Positions 8,175 through 16,519 of a stretch of 64,000 bases of DNA are shown one piece after another (within the stretch, counting starts at the first letter, position 1; each line of letters starts with the position of its first letter). The notes beneath the pieces were generated by a model. That model saw nothing but the letters and a program-made list of their open reading frames with translations. It did no database searches and was not told the origin of the DNA. The DNA is from Deinococcus hopiensis KR-140 (GTDB lineage: Bacteria; Deinococcota; Deinococci; Deinococcales; Deinococcaceae): the NCBI RefSeq assembly GCF_900176165.1, contig NZ_FWWU01000002.1, forward strand, positions 124,001 to 188,000, written 5' to 3'. Made by a program: the position numbers and the translations under genes.

Positions 8175-9419
8175 ATGACTTCCAGCCCTGGGCTCTTTCC
8201 CACCTTCTTCCTGTCGGGCTTCGAGTGCTCCACCTTTCATTGGCAACATCGGGGTCGGCGCGACCTCGTGGCGGAGACGCAGCACGACCGCTGCGTGGAC
8301 GAGGACTACCGGGTGCTGCGCAGCCTGGGCATTGCTGTGGCGCGGGAAGGCATTCCCTGGCCTCTGGTCGAGCAGGACGGGGACTTCGACTTCTCTCGGC
8401 TCGATCCCATGATGGCCGCAATGAACCGTCACGGGATCATGCCCATCTGGGACCTGTGCCACTACGGCTACCCGGACGACCTCGATCCACTTTCTGAGGA
8501 GTTCCCGGAGCGATTCGCCCGCTACTGCCGCGCGGCGGCCCGTTACGTGGTAGGAAAGACACCGGGTTCTCCCTTCTTCACGCCCATCAACGAGATCACC
8601 TTTTTCTCGTTCTGCGCTGGGGAATGGGGCTGGGCCGCGCCCTACCTGACGGGCAAGGACAACCGCTTCGCCTTGCGGCTCTCGCTCTGTCGGGCGGCCA
8701 TAGCCGGGGTCCACGCCCTGCGCGACATCGCTCCGGAGGCCCGGATGGTCAACGTCGATCCGCTGGTCTACGTGGTGCCGCCCAAAGACCGACCCGACCT
8801 CGCCGATGAGGCGCGGCGCGAGACCTTTGAGGACACCTTCGTGGCGTGGGACATTCTGGCCGGGCGGCTCCATCCGGAGTGGGGCGGCGGGCCCGAGGTG
8901 CTGGACATCGTGGGGGTCAACTGCTACTCGTTCGGCCAGATGGAATACCGTGAGCGGGGACCGCACCAGGCCCTCGGGCCGCGCGACGAGCGGATCGAGC
9001 CGCTGGAGGAACTGCTGAAGGTGGTGTGGGAGCGTTACCGCCGCCCGATCGTCATCGCCGAGACGAGCGGCCTGGGCGAGGGTCGCCCCGCCTGGCTCCA
9101 CGACGTGATGCAGGAGTCGCTGGCGGCCATGGCGCGCGGCATCGACCTGCACGGGGTCTGTCTCTTTCCCGCCGTGGACATGCCGGACTGGCACAAAGGC
9201 ACCTGGCTTCACAATGGCATCTGCGATCTGGTGCCGGAGGGAGACGCCCTGCGCCGCGAGCCCTATATCCCCTACGTCGACGAGCTGCGGCGCTGGCAGA
9301 AGTTGCTCAACCGGGTCACCGTCCTCGACGAGGATCCCTTCAGCGATCCTGTTGATCTGGAGGAGGTGCGCGCTGCCGCCCAGCAGTTGCAGCTTCAGCC
9401 GGACCGCGACTGGTCGTGA
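8175..9419 (+). CDS. GH1-like glycoside hydrolase (beta-glucosidase related)
   Basis: The 414-residue product starts at the ATG at 8175; the frame is open far upstream but that part looks non-coding. The N-terminus FFLSGFECSTFHW resembles the first strand of clan-A TIM-barrel glycosidases. The acid/base Glu fits TPINEITFF and the nucleophile Glu fits PIVIAETSGLG. IVGVNCYSFGQMEY corresponds to the substrate strand IGxNYY of family 1. It is shorter than classical beta-glucosidases of about 450 residues, so it belongs to a divergent branch. No signal peptide; probably cytoplasmic. It stands alone. Confidence 0.8.
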   Translation: MTSSPGLFPTFFLSGFECSTFHWQHRGRRDLVAETQHDRCVDEDYRVLRSLGIAVAREGIPWPLVEQDGDFDFSRLDPMMAAMNRHGIMPIWDLCHYGYPDDLDPLSEEFPERFARYCRAAARYVVGKTPGSPFFTPINEITFFSFCAGEWGWAAPYLTGKDNRFALRLSLCRAAIAGVHALRDIAPEARMVNVDPLVYVVPPKDRPDLADEARRETFEDTFVAWDILAGRLHPEWGGGPEVLDIVGVNCYSFGQMEYRERGPHQALGPRDERIEPLEELLKVVWERYRRPIVIAETSGLGEGRPAWLHDVMQESLAAMARGIDLHGVCLFPAVDMPDWHKGTWLHNGICDLVPEGDALRREPYIPYVDELRRWQKLLNRVTVLDEDPFSDPVDLEEVRAAAQQLQLQPDRDWS

Positions 9420-9668
9420 ACCTGGGGCAGGCCGGGCCCACCCCCGCCTTCAGCCTGCCGATGTCGGCACGACGCAGGTCGCCCTCGTGAGGGAGGTCCG
9501 GCGCGCCAGTGCAGCCGCAATGACGTCGACCAGAGATCCCGGAGAACCTTTCCAGGGCTATGAACTCAGGACGTGGTGCCTAGGGATCAAACGGACAGGA
9601 CTGGCTTGATTTGTTCAAGCGGCTGCCGCTCCACCACAGCTGACAAATGCTGCTGGTCGTCCGAAGCG

Positions 9669-10241
9669 TCAGTCGGCTGAGGTATGCGCAGCAATCAGGA
9701 TGTGGGCCGCTTTGGCGACGTGGGAAGCGTGGTTCTGAGGGCCAAACGTGCGTGCTGCTGCCCAAGCTCCGTCCATCAGCAACAGCAAGTTGCCTGCCAG
9801 GACTTGGGGTTGGTGCATGCCAGCTTCATGGGCCAAGCGCCCAAAGTAGTCCAACAGGATCTCTTTGTGCTTTCTGGCCTGCTCGTGTGCCGGATGATTC
9901 CATTCATGGAATTCGGAAGCGGCATTTAGGAAGGCGCAGCCAAGGCACTGTACGCTCCCGGCGAGGTGCTGTGTTCCTTCAAATATGGCCTCGAGCATTC
10001 TTTGGGGGTTGCCCCGGTGTGGTGAGGTTTGTTCGTCCATCCACTGCATCATCAGGTCGTGTGTGCGCTGCAAAAACGCCACCATCAGGTCGTCTTTGGA
10101 GGGGAAGTGGCGGTAAAGCGTCATTTTGGCGACGCCGGACTCCGCGATGATGGTATCGACGCCGACGGCGCGAATGCCCGACTGGTAGAACAGCTGGCTG
10201 GCGGTTTGGAGGATGTGCTCTCGGGCATTGCGGGTGGGCAT
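9669..10241 (-). CDS. TetR/AcrR family transcriptional regulator
   Basis: From the ATG at 10241 the product is 190 residues (MPTRNAREHILQ). The N-terminal helix-turn-helix is typical: ILQTASQLFYQSGIRAVGVDTIIAESGVAKMTLYRHFPSKDDL, followed by a ligand-binding helical domain. It is divergent from the oxidoreductase at 10316, and the 75-base gap contains an inverted repeat, so it probably represses both itself and that gene until an effector binds. The C-terminal part resembles regulators that control NAD(P)-oxidoreductases or efflux genes; the ligand is unknown. Confidence 0.9.
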   Translation of the reverse strand: MPTRNAREHILQTASQLFYQSGIRAVGVDTIIAESGVAKMTLYRHFPSKDDLMVAFLQRTHDLMMQWMDEQTSPHRGNPQRMLEAIFEGTQHLAGSVQCLGCAFLNAASEFHEWNHPAHEQARKHKEILLDYFGRLAHEAGMHQPQVLAGNLLLLMDGAWAAARTFGPQNHASHVAKAAHILIAAHTSAD

Positions 10242-10244
10242 CTC

Positions 10245-10300
10245 TTGACAAGTATACAGACCTGTCTTTACCATCTTGGTAAGTAGACAGACAGGTCTAC
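10245..10300. promoter_or_regulatory. Divergent promoter with TetR operator half-sites
   Basis: AGACCTGTCT at 10258-10267 and AGACAGGTCT at 10289-10298 are perfect inverted copies with centres about 31 bases apart, each itself near-palindromic. TTGACA at 10245-10250 is a good -35 for the plus-strand gene, and TATACT (complement of 10251-10256) is a good -10 for the minus-strand regulator. Overlap of the repeats with both promoters fits autoregulated TetR control. Confidence 0.7.
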
Positions 10301-10315
10301 CTCAAGGAGCGAATG

Positions 10316-10957
10316 ATGAATATTGGAATTCTCGGATCCGGCACGGTCGGTAAAGCGCTCGCCACCGCACTCATCAACAAGGGCCACCACGTCCTGATTG
10401 GCACCCGCGATCCCAACAAACTGACCGAGTGGGCCGCAGAGCAAGGGGAGCTCCTGCAGATTGCCAGCCCGACGACCGCCGCCCGGCACGCTGAACTCCT
10501 TTTCCACGCCACAGCGGGCACGGCAGCTCTCCAGGCCCTCGAAGCCGCCGGTTACGAAAACTTCAAAGGCAAAGTCCTGATCGACATCTCCAATCCGCTG
10601 GACTTCTCGCAAGGCTTTCCACCGACACTGTTCGTCAAAGATGAAGACTCGCTGGCCGAGCAGATTCAACGTGCCTTCCCTGAAGCCAAAGTCGTCAAGA
10701 GTCTCAACACCCTCTCCGCAGACCTGATGCTCAACCCCACTTTGCTGAACGGCGGAGACCACACCATCTTCCTGAGCGGGAACGATCAGGACGCCAAAGA
10801 TCAGGTGCGCGCCTTCCTGCAGGGCTTTGGATGGCGGGACATGATCGACCTGGGTGACTTGAGCACGGCCCGAGGAACGGAGATGTTCCTCGCCTTATGG
10901 GTGAGGCTCTACGGCAGCCTGGGCAAAGCGCAGTTCAACATCAAAATCGTGCAGTGA
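10316..10957 (+). CDS. NADPH-dependent F420 reductase-like oxidoreductase
   Basis: The 213-residue protein starts with MNIGILGSGTVGKALA, a Rossmann GxGxxG fold, and continues with VLIGTRDPNKL, where the Arg after the second strand favours NADP. The size and the later motifs VLIDISNPLDF and VVKSLNTL match the F420-dependent NADP reductase / 6-phosphogluconate-like family that in many bacteria acts as a general NAD(P)-binding oxidoreductase. An AAGGAGC ribosome site precedes the ATG at 10316; the ATG three bases earlier is less well spaced. It is divergent from, and likely controlled by, the TetR protein. The natural substrate is unknown. Confidence 0.85.
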   Translation: MNIGILGSGTVGKALATALINKGHHVLIGTRDPNKLTEWAAEQGELLQIASPTTAARHAELLFHATAGTAALQALEAAGYENFKGKVLIDISNPLDFSQGFPPTLFVKDEDSLAEQIQRAFPEAKVVKSLNTLSADLMLNPTLLNGGDHTIFLSGNDQDAKDQVRAFLQGFGWRDMIDLGDLSTARGTEMFLALWVRLYGSLGKAQFNIKIVQ

Positions 10958-11052
10958 TGACGGGCCCGAATGGAGGAGGCCGACTCCCGTTCGCGGCCCA
11001 GCGAATAGTCTAAACCTCCGGTGCATAGCGGGCGAATATGCGCAATATCAAA

Positions 11053-11075
11053 GGCGGCCGAAGGCCGCCCTCTTC
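11053..11075 (+). terminator. Intrinsic terminator
   Basis: GGCGGCC and GGCCGCC pair around a GAA loop, followed by a pyrimidine-rich CTCTTCGTTTCCTC tract. It lies 95 bases past the oxidoreductase stop codon and fits an intrinsic terminator. Confidence 0.7.
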
Positions 11076-11094
11076 GTTTCCTCAGGGGCATTGA

Positions 11095-11669
11095 GATCAT
11101 TTGTCAAAAAGAATACTTCTTTTGACCGAGCAGGGCGAAATTTAATAAGCACTGAAAAGAATAAGAGATACTATAAATGCCCTTGCGCTCACGACATAAT
11201 TCAGACAAATGCTCTATTGATCCCGGCATAAGTCGGTATGGATCACGGTGGGACGTCATGTGTGCTGGCCTCGTTCCTCATGCCTCAAGTCGGGTAGAAC
11301 CGGTGCGAACTTACGCCGGGATCAATACCTCAGCCAACTTGACATACCAGGTTCAGGCTGTCCTACGGCTTCCGGATAAGCCGTTACATCCCTCTGCGGT
11401 GCACGTCCACTTGGGTTGGCCCGTTATTTCATCACGGGTGAACTGCGATCCCTATCAGGGGTAACGGCCCAGCGCGACGCCCTTTTCGTGCCGGGGAGTT
11501 CCGAGCAGGGAACGTGGGATTCCCTTGGTCGTCTTGCAGGGCCTTCAGTTGGATCCCATGCCATGACAAACGCGCAGCAAATCCAGGCGTCTGCGTCCGT
11601 CTACTCCCGTACACCAGGGCAACGGAGCGGTTTAGAACAAGAGCGTCTCAAGCGACGCTTCTGCAACAT
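11095..11669. other. AT-richer intergenic segment with no recognised gene
   Basis: Bases 11100-11220 are clearly poorer in GC than the surroundings and hold promoter-like TTGACC and TATAAA words. A 95-codon frame starts at 11177 but its product has no recognised motif and it spans an inverted repeat described separately. The remainder to 11669 shows nothing. Confidence 0.45.
11215..11327. repeat. 19-base inverted repeat bounding a 113-bp segment
   Basis: The left arm 11215-11233 reads TATTGATCCCGGCATAAGT; the right arm 11309-11327 is its reverse complement with one mismatch. The 75 bases between are not otherwise repetitive. No clear target-site duplication flanks the arms. It could be a tiny non-autonomous element or a long-stem RNA or DNA structure. 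Confidence 0.6.
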
Positions 11670-11921
11670 CTATACGCCGGAGGGCACGTCTGTAGGGTTG
11701 CCGGAAACTTCCTCCACCAAAGGCGCCAGCAGTACAGCCGTAATGGGCTCAGCAAGCGCATACTCGGGTACCGTTTCATCCCAACCGACATCGCCCATGG
11801 CGCCAGCATTCCGAATGGCGTTGGCAAACATGGCCAGAGCATGGCGTTCAATCGCCTTCTGGTCCTCAGGTGAGATGGGGCGGTCGGTTTTGACGGGAAA
11901 CGTGATGGTGAGTTGGTGCAT
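11670..11921 (-). CDS. Small hypothetical protein
   Basis: The 83-residue product starts at the ATG at 11921, preceded by GGAAG five bases upstream; the frame is open further but the extension looks non-coding. It reads as a beta-alpha protein (MHQLTITFPVKTDRPISPED) with an alpha-helical centre rich in Ala and an acidic C-terminus. No family was recognised. No signal peptide or membrane segment. Confidence 0.5.
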   Translation of the reverse strand: MHQLTITFPVKTDRPISPEDQKAIERHALAMFANAIRNAGAMGDVGWDETVPEYALAEPITAVLLAPLVEEVSGNPTDVPSGV

Positions 11922-12426
11922 GGACTTCCTTTTTCTCAAGAGGGGGAGCGGGGACTCGGCCGGTGCTGGCGCTTGATGTGAAGCGGGATAACCTCCAGTA
12001 TGACGCTTTGCGCGCGTTGAACCGCCTGTCCAACGGTACTCTGGACGTCTACGCACATTCTGCTTGATAAGCTCCGTCCACGCTCCCTTGTTCGCGGCCT
12101 CATTGCAGAGCAACCTGTTCAGATCGTCAGCGTCGAGCGGGCTGCCCCTGGGATCCTGATGCCCGTCATTCAGGACAAAGGTGGCGGCTTCAGTGGGCGC
12201 CTGATCTTCCCTGATGACTCGGGACATGGTCACGCGAAACACGGCCTACACCTTCGTGCCGGGCTTCTGCATCCGGCGCTGAGAGCGGCGGTACGCGAGC
12301 CAGAAGTCCGTGCACCCCTCAGGTACCTGACGCAACAGGCCCAGATCGTTTAGAAAGCCCTGCGCAGACCTTGAGAAGGTGGGCCAACAGGGCCTGTCCA
12401 GCGGCACGGAGGGCAAGGATACATGC
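11922..12426. other. Intergenic, nothing recognised
   Basis: The minus-strand frame that continues the hypothetical gene is open to 12242, but its composition and the absence of motifs argue against translation. A weak promoter for the GlsB gene must lie close to 12400. Confidence 0.4.
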
Positions 12427-12693
12427 ATGTCCTGGATCATCACCCTCCTCGTTGGCGCCCTCTGCGGCTGGCTCGCTTCCCTCGTCATGAAGACCGACGG
12501 CCAGCAGGGTGCCGTCGCCAATATCCTCATCGGCATCGTCGGCAGCCTCCTCGCACAGTTCCTCTTCGGCAACCTCCTCCACCTTGGCGGCAATGCCGCG
12601 GGAGACGGCTTTAACCTCATGAGCATCGTTTGGGGCGTTGTCGGCAGCGTTGTCCTCATCGCCATCCTCAAGGCCATGCGCGTCTTGCGCTAA
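12427..12693 (+). CDS. GlsB/YeaQ/YmgE-family stress-associated membrane protein
   Basis: The 88-residue protein has three hydrophobic segments with the family's glycine patterns: MSWIITLLVGALCGWLASLVM, NILIGIVGSLLAQFLFG and VWGVVGSVVLIAIL. This matches transglycosylase-associated/GlsB-type proteins, which sit in the cytoplasmic membrane and are commonly induced by general or acid stress; the biochemical function is not established. The ATG at 12427 gives the usual N-terminus. A strong terminator follows 26 bases past the stop. Confidence 0.88.
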   Translation: MSWIITLLVGALCGWLASLVMKTDGQQGAVANILIGIVGSLLAQFLFGNLLHLGGNAAGDGFNLMSIVWGVVGSVVLIAILKAMRVLR

Positions 12694-12718
12694 AGCCCTT
12701 GGGCCCACGCCTTCACGA

Positions 12719-12748
12719 GACGTGCCACCCCTTCCAGGGTGGCACGTT
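12719..12748 (+). terminator. Strong intrinsic terminator
   Basis: ACGTGCCACCC and its complement near GGGTGGCACGT form an 11-base stem around a short pyrimidine loop directly after the GlsB gene, followed by TGTGTTGG. Confidence 0.8.
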
Positions 12749-12860
12749 GTGTTGGAAAACGGGTCATTACCACAACCAATTGACGGCGTATAGGCGCAGT
12801 GCAGGCAGCAAGGAGAGCAAAGCCCCGCGGTGGTATACAGCGCCCTTTTGAGTCAGGCGC

Positions 12861-12957
12861 TGAAGATGATTTTGAAGACCGGCCGCTTCTTCGCGTCAAA
12901 GGGAGTTCTCCTGGTGGCCTGAGGTGTTTGAGCTGCGCGCACCCTGGAAAAAGGGAG
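12861..12957. repeat. Dispersed repeat, copy 1 (about 97 bp)
   Basis: This segment is similar over its full length to 28814-28909, including the shared cores CTTCGCGTCAAAGGG and GGTGGCCTG. Both copies lie in intergenic DNA close to the 3' ends of genes for secreted proteins. It looks like one of the small non-coding repeat families known from Deinococcus; I cannot name the family. Confidence 0.65.
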
Positions 12958-13029
12958 ATGATGGTAAGACGGCAACGAAGAGGGGAGGCCCACGTCTCGC
13001 GTCGCCTCCCCTCCCTGCTGGCCTCTGGC

Positions 13030-15138
13030 TCAGCGTTCACGCCAGTAGGCCACCGCCGCCGCCACGCCGAACTCCTGCTCGATCTTGCCCTCCCACAGCC
13101 CGGTGGAGGCGTCCGGCCCCCCGCCTAGGGAGCCTTTGAGTTCCACGCGCATCCCGGCGTCCTGAATGCCGTCTTGCCCGAATTTGATGTACACGCCCTC
13201 CTTGGTTCCAATCCCTCCGGTCGCTGGCACCCCTTTGAGAATTTTCAACTCCGCCTTGACCCCGGTAAACAGCGTCGCGTTGCCGTTCCAGTCCAGACTT
13301 GCCGAGGCGAACCCACCCAGCCAGTCGGTGCCCATCAGGGACGACGTGGAGAGTTCGATGTCAATCTTCTTGCAGCTCAGCGACCAACTCAGTCCCAGGC
13401 CCTGCCCCTTGAGGGCCGCCGAGGGCACTTTGGACTTGAGTTTCATGCTGGAGAACACGCCTCCGCAGGGGTCCGCGCCGAGGTTGGGCAGTTCGGCGAG
13501 GTCAAGGGGCACATTGGGCAGCGCGCCGGCACACACGGTATCGAGGTCCGTCACGTCGCTCAGCAGGATGGCTGCGTACACGACCGGGCCGTAGAACGAG
13601 GCCTTGGCCGAAGCCTCTATGCCCGCGCGCCGCGCTGCCCGCACCCGTGGATCCGGGATGTTGGCGGCGAGCGCCGTCTCGAGCTTCACCCGCGCTGACA
13701 CGAAGCGCGCCATCGCCTGCTCTTGACCCTTCACGTAGGGCCGGAAGGCGTCCATATAGGTCTGCTCCGCATCGTCGTAGACCTTTTTCCGCATCTCGCA
13801 GGTGATGGGAGCGGACAGCGCGGCGATGCCCCGCTCAATGGTTTTGTTGCGGGCGTCCGTCAGGGCGGGGCGGGCCTTCTCCACCGCGTAGTGTGCCTGG
13901 TACGCCGCCTGATAGGCAGGCCAGACCTCCGGCTCAAAGACCGAGGTGTTGATGGCCCCGTTCACGAGTTTGTACCAGCGCAGTTCGCCGGGATCAAGCA
14001 TCTGCGAGAGATTCGGCGCGACCGCCCGTGCGTGCAGGGCATTCAGAAGGTCGTGCCCCTCGCGCTCCAGGGCCTCGTACTTCTTGTTCAGCACGACGGC
14101 CTCCTGACGGTTTCTGGGCAGCTTGAGCTGCGGCAGGTCGAAGGTCACTCCACGTGAGAGGTCGAACATCGTCCGGGCCGGGCGCCGGGTGGACGCCTGT
14201 TCCCGCGGCTTGAGGGCGTCCCCGTGCGTGCCCGGTGTGTCCTCCGTAAGGATGAGGTCGCTTCCCTCGGGGGTCACGGTGCGGCGCAGAGAAGTTCGCA
14301 GTTCGCGCGTCGCTCCCGTCACGTCACCGCTACACAGCAGGGCCTTGGAGAGGTTTACGCGCGCCTCGGAGAGGTCAGGGGCGAGCGACAGGGCCTGCTT
14401 CAGGGGAGTTTGGGCCTCACTCCAGCGCCCCAGCCCCAAAAAGGCGTGCCCCCGGTTCGTCAGGGCGATGGCCTGGCCGGGTACCCCGCCGGGGGCGGGG
14501 AGTTTGCCGCCCAGCTCCCCCGCCCGGTCGAGCACCGCGATGGCCTCGCGCGGCAGCCCTGCCAGCGTCAGCACGCCCGCGAGGTTGACCAGGGTCATCG
14601 CGTCCCTGGGTTTGGCGCGGTGTCCGGCGAGCAGCAGAGCCAGGGCTGCCCGGGGACTCTCCGCCGCCAGCGCCACCGCCACGTCCGGCGAGGTGCCGCC
14701 CGCCGCCTTCTTGCCCGGCGCGCTCACCAACGTTTCCGCCGTCTTGATCGCGGTCTCGAAGGTCATCGCGCCCTTGTCCCGGCGGACGGGCAGGGGCAGC
14801 ACCTTCGTTCCCTTCTCCCTCTGCTCGCGCAGCTGCTTCAGGGACTGCTCGACGGCCTCGCGGCCCTGGGCGCCGGGCGCCATCGCCCTGAGCATGTCTT
14901 CGAGCGACTTGATCGCAGCGTCGATGTCGAGGCCGCCGCCCGGGGGCAGGCCCGGGGTCGTGTAGTCGCGCACAGCGGGCTTGCAGGCATCCGTCCGGAG
15001 TTTGCCAACCTGTTGGCGCATCTCCGCCTCGGGGCCCAGGATGGTCTGGTCGCTCAGCGACACCCACGGCCCGGCGGCCAGGGCGGGCGAGGCGAGGAAG
15101 GCGGCGGCGAGGGCCAGTGGTCGGCGTGTTCTGCGCAT
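13030..15138 (-). CDS. Secreted tetratricopeptide-repeat protein, unknown function
   Basis: Starting at the ATG at 15138 (MRRTRRPLALAAAFLASPALAAG) the product is 702 residues with a clear signal peptide cut after ALA. Residues about 150-300 hold TPR units, seen as LLLAGHRAKPRDAMTLVNLAGVLTLAGLPREAI and later LGRWSEAQTPLKQALSLAPDLSEARVNLSKALL. The second half is helical then beta-rich, with a glycine-rich end (GGFASASLDWNGNATLFTGV), and is not a family I know. TPR domains bind partner proteins, so an envelope scaffold is plausible but inferred. A secreted lipoprotein gene lies upstream on the same strand. Confidence 0.8.
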   Translation of the reverse strand: MRRTRRPLALAAAFLASPALAAGPWVSLSDQTILGPEAEMRQQVGKLRTDACKPAVRDYTTPGLPPGGGLDIDAAIKSLEDMLRAMAPGAQGREAVEQSLKQLREQREKGTKVLPLPVRRDKGAMTFETAIKTAETLVSAPGKKAAGGTSPDVAVALAAESPRAALALLLAGHRAKPRDAMTLVNLAGVLTLAGLPREAIAVLDRAGELGGKLPAPGGVPGQAIALTNRGHAFLGLGRWSEAQTPLKQALSLAPDLSEARVNLSKALLCSGDVTGATRELRTSLRRTVTPEGSDLILTEDTPGTHGDALKPREQASTRRPARTMFDLSRGVTFDLPQLKLPRNRQEAVVLNKKYEALEREGHDLLNALHARAVAPNLSQMLDPGELRWYKLVNGAINTSVFEPEVWPAYQAAYQAHYAVEKARPALTDARNKTIERGIAALSAPITCEMRKKVYDDAEQTYMDAFRPYVKGQEQAMARFVSARVKLETALAANIPDPRVRAARRAGIEASAKASFYGPVVYAAILLSDVTDLDTVCAGALPNVPLDLAELPNLGADPCGGVFSSMKLKSKVPSAALKGQGLGLSWSLSCKKIDIELSTSSLMGTDWLGGFASASLDWNGNATLFTGVKAELKILKGVPATGGIGTKEGVYIKFGQDGIQDAGMRVELKGSLGGGPDASTGLWEGKIEQEFGVAAAVAYWRER

Positions 15139-15460
15139 GGCCGCAGGGTGACACCGGGGGGATGATGGCCACATGGCGGGGTACCGGGTGGCCCGAACAG
15201 CCAAACCGGCACGCCCCACACCCTCCTCGCATCGGGCATGACCATGGAGTACGCGTCACTCAAGAACGCGCGCCAGGGGTAGCACACGCCACTGTCCACT
15301 TCCAGCCGTGCTGGATCGGGAGCAGCCCAACCCTCAGGTCGTCGAGTCGGCGGTCCTGCCCATACGCCGGACGTGCCACTGGACATTTCACGCCTGATTC
15401 GCCGCATCCTTCGCCGTCCATTCCGCACGCGGCCCCGGGGTGCCTGCCCGTCCGTCCCGA
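15139..15460. other. Intergenic, nothing recognised
   Basis: The gap separates two minus-strand genes for secreted proteins. It must hold the promoter of the TPR gene, but no clear consensus was found. Confidence 0.45.
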
Positions 15461-16246
15461 TCACTCCCCGGCGCCGAGCTTGACGGTGAACTGCATGGCG
15501 TTCCCGAGGGTGTTGGTGCGCCCGAAGTCCGCCGTTATGGAGGGGGCGTACGCGGCAGGGCGGCGCTCGGCGATCAGCACGGGCTGGGACGGGCCGTCCT
15601 CGGGCAGGTAGCGCGCGGTCACCTTGTAGCGGCCAATCGGAATGTCCCTGATCTGCGACCCGTTCAAGAAGGCCTGGACCGTCTTGCCCGCGCTGCCGTC
15701 GATGATCGGCCCATCCGGCACCAGGGTCACCTCGACGCGGCTCAGGTCGAAGCCCGGGGCGTCCACAGCCCCGTACATCCACAGCGAGCCGCCGTAGAAC
15801 TGCCCCTCGGGCGTCTTGCCGGTCAGCTTCCAGGTAAAGTTGCGGACGGCCCCCTTCTCGGCGGTGAATTCCGTGCGGTCGTCGGCCACGAGCACGAACT
15901 GAAAGTTCACGCCGTGGTACTCGCGGTGGAGGATCGCCCCGCCCCGCCAGGTACCCAGTTCGTTGCGGGGCAGAGCGATGCGGTAGTGCCCCTGGGCGTT
16001 TGTCGCGCCGGTCTCGTTCATGTCGTAGCGCAGGGTGTTGTCGGCGTAGACCTCCACGTCCGGAACCGGTTGGCCGTTCTCGGTCCTCACCGTGCCCGTC
16101 ATCGTGTATGGCCCCGCCTGGCCGGCCTTGCCCGGTCCCGCGTCATCCGGCGGCGTAGAGACTGTGGTGGAGCCCACGCCGGCGCCCCCACACACACTGA
16201 GAACCGCGACGAGCATCGCCACGCCCCGCACCTGTATGTTTCGCAT
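15461..16246 (-). CDS. Lipoprotein with carboxypeptidase regulatory-like domain
   Basis: The 261-residue product starts at the ATG at 16246, after a GAGG ribosome site. A hydrophobic N-terminus ends in the lipobox-like LSVCGG, predicting lipidation. Residues about 45-110 form a carboxypeptidase regulatory-like (transthyretin-fold) domain: YTMTGTVRTENGQPVPDVEVYAD ... TGATNAQGHYRIALP, the pattern of CarboxypepD_reg domains. The rest is beta-rich with no catalytic motif. Such domains usually act in adhesion or as envelope structural modules. It is upstream of the TPR gene on the same strand and may be expressed with it. Confidence 0.82.
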   Translation of the reverse strand: MRNIQVRGVAMLVAVLSVCGGAGVGSTTVSTPPDDAGPGKAGQAGPYTMTGTVRTENGQPVPDVEVYADNTLRYDMNETGATNAQGHYRIALPRNELGTWRGGAILHREYHGVNFQFVLVADDRTEFTAEKGAVRNFTWKLTGKTPEGQFYGGSLWMYGAVDAPGFDLSRVEVTLVPDGPIIDGSAGKTVQAFLNGSQIRDIPIGRYKVTARYLPEDGPSQPVLIAERRPAAYAPSITADFGRTNTLGNAMQFTVKLGAGE

Positions 16247-16519
16247 CTTCAACCTCTTTCTGCGGCGAGACCCGCTTGGGCCTGCCCCGTTCAAGTGAGG
16301 GCAACGTAGAGGGAGCCGGATGTCATTCGGGTGTCAACCTTCTGGGCCGTCAATTGGGCCACGGCCCCCACTTCAACGCGTTGGCGTGCCACGGCCGGTT
16401 ACCGTGCCCACCGCTGTTTTACTCGTTGTCTCCGCCGTGTGGCCTCAGGATGACGGAGCGGCAGGCCTGCCATCCGTTCGCCATCCACCCTTCCGTACCT
16501 TGCCACCCGAAAGGAAGGG

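Noticed and set aside
7992..9212. Minus-strand frame of 406 codons
   Set aside because: Antisense to the glycoside hydrolase, which has catalytic motifs in the plus frame.
11177..11464. 95-codon plus-strand frame over the inverted repeat, considered as a gene or a retron-like RNA
   Set aside because: There is no recognisable product and no reverse transcriptase nearby, and the start lacks a ribosome site. The inverted repeat is reported on its own.
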